This document shows, piece by piece, positions 16,267 through 21,731 of a DNA stretch of 21,731 bases. Positions within the stretch are counted from its first letter, which is position 1. Every line of letters starts with the position of its first letter. The translations under genes and the position numbers were made by a program. Source of the DNA: a virus. The notes beneath the pieces were generated by a model, which searched no databases, had not been told where the DNA came from, and saw nothing but the letters and a program-made list of their open reading frames with translations. The stretch covers positions 1 through 21,731 of the IMG/VR virus record IMGVR_UViG_3300035660_000095; one strand, given 5' to 3'.

Positions 16267-16311
16267 ACATAAAGATAAAACAAATTTCTCAATAAAACAA
16301 CCATTATTTTA

Positions 16312-17628
16312 TTATACGTACCCTGGAATTGCTTTAAGAACCCTAGACATTATCTTAATAATCCAATGTTGATCTACTGGGGATAAAGATTTTACTGATC
16401 CGATTGCGGCTCCCATCATTGATGAAACAAGAGCAAGACTATCTGCTCCAAGATCACCTAATTTAATTGACTCTAAAGTTCCTTCCGCTCCATGCACCCC
16501 ATGTTCACTAAATGATTTTATAATAACAATCATAAAAAAAGCAATATAAATACCATCTGCTATTTTTTCTCTTATATGTGGATCTTTTAGATGAGAATCT
16601 TTCTTAAAGAAAGCAATCATTTTTAAAATTGCAGTTATTGGTAATAATAATTTTTCATGGAATTTTTTTGATTTATTATTTATCCATTTAGCAAAAGGAC
16701 TAAAAAATTCTCTTTCATGAGGTTTATGTCCTCCTCCATGAACTGGTTTGTTATCTGGTCCTAAAGTATCTTCTTTATCATCTTTTTTATTTAAACCAAG
16801 ATTTCTATTTTGCATTTTGTCAATATCTTTGTAAGTGATATCACCACGCAATACTCCTATTTGTCTTTTAAGATATTCCATCATACTAGCAACCGCTTGA
16901 CCAACGTGCGGTAACATTAGAACAACTAAAAATGCAACAAAGCCTTCTTCACCTGTTATTTCATTTACTTTACCTTTTATCTGTTCTCCCTTTTCACTAG
17001 CATTTTTAATATCACCCATTATTGCTTTTGGGTCACCAAATTGAGATAATGCTTGTGTTAATTCTTGTGAGGACGGCTCACTATTATTTTGTTCTATTTC
17101 TCCTTCTTGTATTGGATTGTCCTGTCTTAAGTAATTTTTAACAATTGTCTGTGGTTTGTATTTACCAGCTTTAGTACTTCTAAATTTTTCATTCCATTTA
17201 TTAACAGCTGCTATTAAATGATCAACTCTTTGTTGAGGTGAAATACTAGTATTGTCTATTTTCTTTAAAAAAGCATAAATGTCTTTTCCAGATGGAGTAT
17301 CATCAGTTACAGATATTTCATCGACTTGTGAAGGATTGTTATTACTAACTAAACTAACATCTGGTGTTTTAGTTGTCTTTCCAAAATCAGGATCTCTTGT
17401 TATTGCAGCAACAACTTCGTTTGGTAATTGAACTAAATCTCTATTAACAAAACTATCTGCTCTTGCAGGATCTTTTACGTACTTTAAAAGTAAATTTAAC
17501 TTGTCATTATCAGCCATTGACATCCATTGACTGTCTAGCTTATCTCTCATGTTATCAGGAACAGATCTTTCTTTAATAAAGTCAGTAGCTGTTTCTTTTA
17601 TGATTTGTTTTAATTCAGATTTTTTCAT
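16312..17628 (-). CDS. Unknown 438-aa protein with several hydrophobic segments
   Basis: Not recognised. The start at 17628 forms an ATGA overlap with the upstream stop, and I prefer it to the in-frame GTG at 17634. The N-terminus 'MKKSELKQIIKETATDFI' is an amphipathic helix with the same pattern as the 216-aa protein. Residues 20-225 are soluble and polar. Hydrophobic stretches follow at about 229-250, 326-341, 357-373 and 394-412, separated by a charged, His-rich part ('HGGGHKPHEREFF', about 297-309). The layout, a targeting-like helix, soluble half and membrane-active half, could suit a virion protein ejected into the host envelope, but that is speculation. Confidence 0.75.
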   Translation of the reverse strand: MKKSELKQIIKETATDFIKERSVPDNMRDKLDSQWMSMADNDKLNLLLKYVKDPARADSFVNRDLVQLPNEVVAAITRDPDFGKTTKTPDVSLVSNNNPSQVDEISVTDDTPSGKDIYAFLKKIDNTSISPQQRVDHLIAAVNKWNEKFRSTKAGKYKPQTIVKNYLRQDNPIQEGEIEQNNSEPSSQELTQALSQFGDPKAIMGDIKNASEKGEQIKGKVNEITGEEGFVAFLVVLMLPHVGQAVASMMEYLKRQIGVLRGDITYKDIDKMQNRNLGLNKKDDKEDTLGPDNKPVHGGGHKPHEREFFSPFAKWINNKSKKFHEKLLLPITAILKMIAFFKKDSHLKDPHIREKIADGIYIAFFMIVIIKSFSEHGVHGAEGTLESIKLGDLGADSLALVSSMMGAAIGSVKSLSPVDQHWIIKIMSRVLKAIPGYV

Positions 17629-17861
17629 TTCCACCCTTTAATTTTTTCTATCCACAACCTTTTAATTTCATTTCTAGCTTGGTCACGTAAGATATGATCT
17701 TCAGGAATTTCTTTACGTAATAAATTCTCAACATCATATATGGTATAGTCAATGGTAATTTCCATACCCATTCCAGAGATATCAGTATCATCATAGTCTT
17801 CGAAATCAAAGTTTTTTTGATGAAAAACAGAAATTTCTAATAAATCGGCGATTTTATACAC
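17625..17861 (-). CDS. Unknown 78-aa acidic protein, GTG start
   Basis: Not recognised. It opens with GTG at 17861; the next ATG is 30 codons in and would remove most of the fold. It is strongly acidic in the first half ('FDFEDYDDTDISGMGMEI') and basic at the C-terminus ('RNEIKRLWIEKIKGWK'). The stop overlaps the start of the 438-aa gene by ATGA. A dyad ATATTTAT element lies 14 bases upstream. Confidence 0.6.
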   Translation of the reverse strand: MYKIADLLEISVFHQKNFDFEDYDDTDISGMGMEITIDYTIYDVENLLRKEIPEDHILRDQARNEIKRLWIEKIKGWK

Positions 17862-17886
17862 GTAATATCTTTGTTATAAATATTAC
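17862..17886 (-). promoter_or_regulatory. Dyad element with ATATTTAT core upstream of the 78-aa gene
   Basis: Arms GTAATAT (17862-17868) and ATATTAC (17880-17886) flank an 11-base loop; the coding-strand core is at 17883-17876. The preceding GGATTC resembles the copy at 11335-11328. It lies in the 40-base gap after the 77-aa gene. Confidence 0.5.
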
Positions 17887-17901
17887 GAATCCTAAAGAAA
17901 T

Positions 17902-18135
17902 TTATTGCTTCCCTCTGGAAGCTGTACGAATAGGTCTTATTAGTTGGTCAATAATAATTTGCATAGCCGGTAATGGTAAAAAAGTATTTACATCATACCA
18001 ATTACTGTTAGGTACAAGTGGTAAATTCTTAACTATATCTGGATGATCATCTTCAGAATATCGAATTTTATCAGCAATGTTTTGTCTAATTATATTTATC
18101 ACCCTTTGCATATCTTTTTTAACTCTTTTACGCAT
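17902..18135 (-). CDS. Unknown 77-aa protein
   Basis: Not recognised. It has a basic N-terminus ('MRKRVKKDMQRVINIIRQNI') and a Pro/Leu-rich C-terminal half ('WYDVNTFLPLPAMQIIIDQL') ending in basic residues. From the ATG at 18135 it overlaps the zinc-ribbon gene by 37 bases; an in-frame ATG at 18111 would give a 13-base overlap, closer to the other junctions here, so the start is uncertain. Confidence 0.6.
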   Translation of the reverse strand: MRKRVKKDMQRVINIIRQNIADKIRYSEDDHPDIVKNLPLVPNSNWYDVNTFLPLPAMQIIIDQLIRPIRTASRGKQ

Positions 18136-18311
18136 TTAGGACAGTAACAATAATCATTTACTGATTTCCATCCTCTTTTAACAAATTGAGAATGACAATC
18201 TTGTTCATCCCAACCCATTACAAAATCATCTTCATTACATCTTGAACAAGTTAACTCTGCTGAAGTTTCTGCATAAACGCATTCTTCTTGTAAATCATTC
18301 CACTTTTCCAT
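18099..18311 (-). CDS. Zinc-ribbon protein, 70 aa
   Basis: Two CxxC knuckles are visible: Cys22-Ser-Arg-Cys25 and Cys57-Pro-Lys-Cys60 ('YCYCPKCVKELK'), separated by 31 residues that include 'FVKRGWKS'. This is the layout of small phage zinc ribbons that bind nucleic acid or act as adaptor proteins. It has six or seven Cys in 70 residues, far more than its neighbours. It follows a terminator and a dyad ATATTTAT element and begins a transcription unit running to the 438-aa gene. The specific function is unknown. Confidence 0.78.
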   Translation of the reverse strand: MEKWNDLQEECVYAETSAELTCSRCNEDDFVMGWDEQDCHSQFVKRGWKSVNDYCYCPKCVKELKKICKG

Positions 18312-18335
18312 AGTTGTTTTATTTTAAAGGACCAT

Positions 18336-18349
18336 ACTATAAATATAGT
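18336..18349 (-). promoter_or_regulatory. Dyad element with ATATTTAT core upstream of the zinc-ribbon gene
   Basis: The plus strand reads ACTATAAATATAGT, six-base arms around AA; the coding-strand core is at 18346-18339, 27 bases before the ATG at 18311. It lies just downstream of the HTH-gene terminator, a terminator-then-promoter order that fits a transcription restart. A TTTG lies 20 bases upstream of TATATTTA, close to the Bacteroidota TTTG...TAnnTTTG spacing. Confidence 0.55.
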
Positions 18350-18368
18350 TAAAAAACTCATGTAAAAC

Positions 18369-18397
18369 AAAAAAAGGCTATCCTTTCGGACAGCCTT
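18369..18397 (-). terminator. Strong Rho-independent terminator of the HTH gene
   Basis: On the minus strand, ten-pair arms (18397-18388 and 18383-18374, one G-T pair) close a GAAA tetraloop and run into seven T's (18375-18369). It begins 22 bases after the stop of the HTH gene and should insulate it from the zinc-ribbon operon. Confidence 0.9.
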
Positions 18398-18419
18398 GGT
18401 ACATAACCTTTAGAGAAGA

Positions 18420-18611
18420 TTAAGCAGCAACACGCTTAGATGTCAATGAAAACATTGCATCTACAATATCGGTGTTGTTTCTTTCACCTTTCAATACGTA
18501 ATTTACGTAACGTGGTGTGAAACCAAACTTGCTAGCTACCTTTGTGGTGTCGCCTGCACGTCTTTTCTTGCTGATTTCTTTCAGCTTACCTTTTACTGTG
18601 AGTTTACTCAT
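18420..18611 (-). CDS. Small helix-turn-helix DNA-binding protein, 63 aa
   Basis: Residues 22-42 ('TTKVASKFGFTPRYVNYVLK') have the spacing of a Cro/XRE-type helix-turn-helix: an 'xVAxxxG' helix, a turn, then a recognition helix ending in 'VLKGERNN'. Similar small proteins with a 'GDTTKVA...VLxGxRNN' pattern are, to my recollection, common in Bacteroidota and their phages. The N-terminus is very basic ('KGKLKEISKKRRAG'). The gene stands alone: its own 179-base upstream region with a 9-base inverted repeat, and its own strong terminator. It has about 39% G+C, clearly above its surroundings. It is probably an autoregulated repressor or transcription switch. High confidence that it is a gene, moderate for DNA binding. 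Confidence 0.82.
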   Translation of the reverse strand: MSKLTVKGKLKEISKKRRAGDTTKVASKFGFTPRYVNYVLKGERNNTDIVDAMFSLTSKRVAA

Positions 18612-18790
18612 AATTGTGTAATTAAATTAAGTTAATTAATACTTTAATATACTTTTATTTACACAATAAACCAACTAAAAACAAAAATTTTTTATAATAA
18701 TTTCATTATCTCTCTTTAATTCCTTTGTTTTCTTACATAGAGACATAGGATTATATAGAGAAGCAGAGAGAACTAAGAGAATTAAGGGAT
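18612..18790 (-). promoter_or_regulatory. Upstream region of the HTH gene
   Basis: 179 bases without a convincing gene. A perfect inverted repeat, ATTGTGTAA (18613-18621) and TTACACAAT (18659-18667), flanks the likely promoter. Between and beside the arms, TTG (18674-18672) and TATATT (18651-18646) are 20 bases apart on the minus strand, near the Bacteroidota promoter spacing. The proximal arm ends one base before the ATG. A weak stem followed by TTTTTGTTTTT (about 18704-18675) might end the upstream 141-aa transcript. A 23-codon frame here is probably chance. Confidence 0.45.
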
Positions 18791-19216
18791 TTACAACAGC
18801 TCCTTAAGAGTGATTGGCTGAGTGTCTTCATTTATTGGACCAGATTCGAAGTCATTTAATGATTTTCGTAATAAATTTATTGTACGTTCAGTAACATTTT
18901 TTCTTAAAATACGGCTTGTATTAATTTGACCTGTGTTTCTAGTTTTACCTGATATAGGAAACATTGTGTTAATAAAAACATGCATTGTATTTTTTATAGT
19001 CTTTAAAATATCTGTTATCCACTCAGGAATTCCACCTGTAAACATACGGTCTCGATTATAAAGAATATCGAAATCTATATCATCTTTTATTTTACGTAAA
19101 TGATTTACTAAATCCCAATTACTTTCTACCTTTTCAAGATCTTCAATCCAATAATGAAAAAACGGAATGATGTAATCTATTAAAGGATGTCGTTGGGAAA
19201 TGGTTATTTCATTCAT
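18791..19216 (-). CDS. Unknown 141-aa protein
   Basis: Not recognised. It is helical, with an aromatic N-terminal part ('DYIIPFFHYWIEDLEKVESN'), a moderately hydrophobic centre, and a basic stretch near residue 95-115. The C-terminus ends 'TQPITLKELL', resembling 'GSISLKEVL' near the C-terminus of the 652-aa protein upstream. The start overlaps the stop of that gene by ATGA, so they are co-translated. Confidence 0.7.
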   Translation of the reverse strand: MNEITISQRHPLIDYIIPFFHYWIEDLEKVESNWDLVNHLRKIKDDIDFDILYNRDRMFTGGIPEWITDILKTIKNTMHVFINTMFPISGKTRNTGQINTSRILRKNVTERTINLLRKSLNDFESGPINEDTQPITLKELL

Positions 19217-21171
19217 TTTACTAAATCTGAAAAAGTAATACGACGATTTTTTTTACCCAATACTTCTTTTAAAGAAATTGAACCTGGGTTGAATGGAGAA
19301 CCGTTTACAAAAGTAGTATCGGCTGGGTGGAACCTACGTGGATACCCTTCATTTTCATAAGAAATTAAATCACCTCTACCTTCTATTTTAAATTCTTTAG
19401 GATTTTTTATGTCTTTAATTTTCTGAATTACTTTATCTGTACTATCAATTATTACCCAATCTTCTACTACAGCAACATGACTAGTTTTATTTATTTTTGT
19501 AGGTAAAACATAATATCTGTTACTTCCACCTCCCTCAATTATAGAAGGAATAGAATAAGGAATAATTGATTTAGGATTTTTCTTTGCTAAATCAATCACA
19601 GCATCTCTATCATTTTTAGGAATTTTTATATATTGAGAATATGTAATTCTAATTGGGGTTACTTCTGCTCTTTCAACTTGTTTTGCTTCTTTAAGTTTTG
19701 TTTCGTCTTTTAGTTTATCAAATTTCTTAATCCAATTTTCTTGAAGTTGCCAAAGTGTTTTGTAAATAGGTTTTAAATTGTCTGGGATGACATTATAATT
19801 GTTTTGTGAAGGAGGAATATAATCTAATTCATTTGCACTATTTAAAACGTTCTGTCTTGCATACTCTTCCCCAAAAAACATTTTAATTAAATCAGGAGAT
19901 AAATACTCTTTTCCAAGAACTTCATAATATTGTTGCTTTTGTTCATCACTTAGAAACTGAATCAGTCCTAAAGGAAGATATTTGTTATTAGAGTCTCTTT
20001 TACTTAAATCAGCACCTTTAGTTTTATCATTTTGAAAATCTTCTAAGTTTCTTGTAAAGATAACTTTAGCATAACGCTTAGCTAGAGCAGGAGTATTTTC
20101 TACATATTTGACCGCAGGTCTGTATAGGTGATTTATAGCTAGAAGTTTTAATTCAGGATCACAAGCATTAAACATCTCATCGTCGAATCCATATCCTTCT
20201 CCTGCTTTTAACCCAATATAAATTCGTTTTTGATCATGAGTTAATTTTTTGAATTGCTCTGGATTTAAAGTTTTTTCACCCACAATGGCTTTATCTACCT
20301 CTTGTTGTTCTGGTTCAACATATTTAAATATTTTTTCAAGTCCTTGAATTTTACTCCAAGCTTGCTTTCCACTTTCACCTCCATGTTTGGCCATAAATTT
20401 ACCTACTCCTTCCCAATTAGTAGGAGGCGATTCATGTCTGGAAGGCTTTTCATATTGATTAACAGCATCTGTTACTGAATAATTTCCTGAGTCAAAAGAA
20501 CGAATTACAAAAAAGTGATACCAATTAGTAAAATTTCTTAACTCAGGAGCATCAGTAAAATCAGCAGGCTGGGTAGTATCAGCAACATAATAAAAAGAAC
20601 TTTGCTCTTCACTCTCTGATCCAAATCTGTATTTGTAATATCTATTACCTGGACCTACCCTACCAATACAAAATTCATATGAATATTCTTTATCGTCTTT
20701 ACCTTTATATTTGAATACGTAATTTAATTTTACGCAGGACTGTTCTGTTGCAGCTTCATAAACAACTATTCCACTATTACTATAAACTTTAGGCGCACCA
20801 TTAACATCTACTAATTGTGCTTGTTGAGTAGAATGAAACCCACCACTAGTTTTCTTTTGTTGTTTTTGTTGTGATCTTGTACCACCATAATTGTCTTGAA
20901 GAGATTCCATTTCTGCTTCTGACCAATTCTGGATCATATTAATGTCTAATATTTTATTAGTTTTTTTATCAGGCTTGACAAACTTATCAGGAAGAGGAAG
21001 AGTACCTTCTTTATTCTTTTTTAGAAGATTACTTCTAACACTATCAAACCAATTACACATCGCTTTAACTTCTTCAGGGTTAAGACTACCTCCTTCATCT
21101 TTCCACCTTTGATATGTTTTGTCAATCATAGATTGACTCATTTCTAATATTAGATCATCTAATTTTATCAT
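19213..21171 (-). CDS. Large uncharacterised 652-aa phage protein with a possible C-H-D centre
   Basis: I prefer the ATG at 21171, one base after the upstream stop, over 21192, which would overlap by 20 bases. The N-terminus 'MIKLDDLILEMSQSMIDKTY' is an amphipathic helix. Residues about 138-240 form a beta-rich domain with Cys168 in 'YEFCIGRVGPGNRYYKYRF', 'SSFYYVADTT', His219 in 'WYHFFVIRS', and Asp235/Asn238 in 'GNYSVTDAVNQY'. I recall similar 'CISR..GGN.Y..YR' segments in large uncharacterised phage proteins, but cannot verify it. Residues about 300-480 look like short helical repeats ('EQFKKLTHDQKRIYIGLKAG'). The C-terminus has 'ISLKEVL'. Function unknown; a virion-associated or ejected protein is possible. 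Confidence 0.75.
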   Translation of the reverse strand: MIKLDDLILEMSQSMIDKTYQRWKDEGGSLNPEEVKAMCNWFDSVRSNLLKKNKEGTLPLPDKFVKPDKKTNKILDINMIQNWSEAEMESLQDNYGGTRSQQKQQKKTSGGFHSTQQAQLVDVNGAPKVYSNSGIVVYEAATEQSCVKLNYVFKYKGKDDKEYSYEFCIGRVGPGNRYYKYRFGSESEEQSSFYYVADTTQPADFTDAPELRNFTNWYHFFVIRSFDSGNYSVTDAVNQYEKPSRHESPPTNWEGVGKFMAKHGGESGKQAWSKIQGLEKIFKYVEPEQQEVDKAIVGEKTLNPEQFKKLTHDQKRIYIGLKAGEGYGFDDEMFNACDPELKLLAINHLYRPAVKYVENTPALAKRYAKVIFTRNLEDFQNDKTKGADLSKRDSNNKYLPLGLIQFLSDEQKQQYYEVLGKEYLSPDLIKMFFGEEYARQNVLNSANELDYIPPSQNNYNVIPDNLKPIYKTLWQLQENWIKKFDKLKDETKLKEAKQVERAEVTPIRITYSQYIKIPKNDRDAVIDLAKKNPKSIIPYSIPSIIEGGGSNRYYVLPTKINKTSHVAVVEDWVIIDSTDKVIQKIKDIKNPKEFKIEGRGDLISYENEGYPRRFHPADTTFVNGSPFNPGSISLKEVLGKKNRRITFSDLVK

Positions 21172-21172
21172 A

Positions 21173-21730
21173 CTATTTTCTTTTACATACATTACTTATA
21201 TGTATTGCTTTTTGATCAAATATAACTCTTACACTTCCTTTACTATAAGTATTACCATCAATTTTAGCTTTATTTAATAAAAACATTGAAGCGTCTTTAT
21301 TATTTTTAAAATGTGTTTCTAGTTCACGGTAAACTTCTGTACCACTCATGTCTTTATTTAACTCAATTGATATTTTATTATCATTTAAAGCTTTTTGGAT
21401 TTTACTTAATTGTGAAGTAGGTACTTGCTTATCTAAATCTAAGTATTCATACTGATCAGGAGATTTACCTTTATGTAATATCACTTCATAAATGTATGAC
21501 ATAGGTTCAGTTTCAAGTTGAAGTTCTTGTACTGCATCTATAAACCTCTCATACTCCTTAATATTTTCTGAATATTGAACTGGATCTTCTTCTTTTAAAT
21601 AATCTACCATTTCTTCTGCCCAGTCAATCATTTGTTCCGAAGATGTTAATGATGGAGGTAATGATAAAAAAGCAGTGCTTTCATATTCATGTGCTAATTC
21701 TTTAGGAGATTTACCTCCAAAGAGAATCAT
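21173..21730 (-). CDS. Unknown protein, 185 aa visible, probably cut by the right edge
   Basis: The frame is open to the right edge. The ATG at 21730 is the last possible codon in the window, so the true start may lie outside. The visible part is acidic and helical at first ('SEQMIDWAEEMVDYLKEEDP'), then mixed, with a C-terminal 'KGSVRVIFDQKAIHISNVCK' that looks like two beta strands. Not recognised. Its stop is one base before the preferred start of the 652-aa gene. Confidence 0.65.
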   Translation of the reverse strand: MILFGGKSPKELAHEYESTAFLSLPPSLTSSEQMIDWAEEMVDYLKEEDPVQYSENIKEYERFIDAVQELQLETEPMSYIYEVILHKGKSPDQYEYLDLDKQVPTSQLSKIQKALNDNKISIELNKDMSGTEVYRELETHFKNNKDASMFLLNKAKIDGNTYSKGSVRVIFDQKAIHISNVCKRK

Positions 21731-21731
21731 T

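Noticed and set aside
16169-16372. 67-codon plus-strand open frame opposite the 61-aa membrane gene
   Set aside because: It crosses two coupled minus-strand genes and lacks any supporting context.
18092-18099. ATATTTAT on the plus strand within the 77-aa/70-aa gene overlap
   Set aside because: It is coding sequence, in the wrong orientation for the local genes, with no dyad arms.
18670-18745. 23-codon minus-strand frame upstream of the HTH gene
   Set aside because: It is too short, with no coupling to neighbours and low-complexity A/T composition.
1-21731. tRNA genes, CRISPR arrays, insertion sequences or integrase/attachment sites
   Set aside because: No cloverleaf, regularly spaced repeats, transposase or recombinase motifs were seen.

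Overview
The window is part of the genome of a contractile-tailed (T4-like) bacteriophage. The evidence is a baseplate cluster with clear gp6, gp25 and gp5 relatives, a gp55-like late sigma factor, a GH19 endolysin, and many small genes packed head to tail. Composition is AT-rich (roughly 70%). Almost no start codon is preceded by a Shine-Dalgarno sequence; leaders are A/T-only. Together with a small HTH gene that resembles Bacteroidota proteins, this suggests a host in the Bacteroidota. The host call is inference.

Nearly everything is on the minus strand, so transcription runs right to left. From right to left: (a) 21731-18791, three coupled genes (possibly truncated 185 aa, 652 aa, 141 aa) of unknown function, the large one with a Cys/His/Asp arrangement worth testing; (b) 18611-18420, an isolated HTH gene with its own inverted repeat and a strong terminator; (c) 18311-16312, a zinc-ribbon protein, two small unknowns and a 438-aa protein with several hydrophobic segments; (d) 16266-15005, two tiny membrane proteins (the 44-aa one easily overlooked), a calcineurin-like phosphoesterase and a 66-aa protein; (e) 14385-15008, the only plus-strand gene, the endolysin; (f) 14384-14142, a divergent regulatory region; (g) 14141-11357, a helical protein, a glutaredoxin-like protein, a 64-aa protein, an HD hydrolase, a membrane-anchored coiled-coil protein and the sigma factor; (h) 11315-1, the baseplate/tail module: a 114-aa protein, gp5-like hub/spike, a 510-aa helical protein, a 216-aa linker-like protein, gp25, gp6, a DNRLRE-like protein, a 111-aa protein, and a LamG-containing protein of at least 1219 aa that runs off the left edge.

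The most interesting structure is not a gene. An 8-base element, ATATTTAT read on the coding strand, lies in seven of the nine intergenic gaps of 25 bases or more, usually inside a dyad. It is oriented with the downstream gene, including on the plus strand ahead of the endolysin, and is almost absent from coding sequence. With a gp55-like sigma in the same window, it is a good candidate for the phage's own late-promoter element. One copy is followed by an intrinsic terminator just before the next start codon, a promoter-attenuator arrangement.

As a unit, the window encodes late functions: the late sigma would activate the baseplate and lysis genes, the wedge and hub proteins build the tail tip, and the endolysin with a candidate holin pair would release progeny. 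Several 438-652 aa proteins remain unassigned and may be virion-associated.
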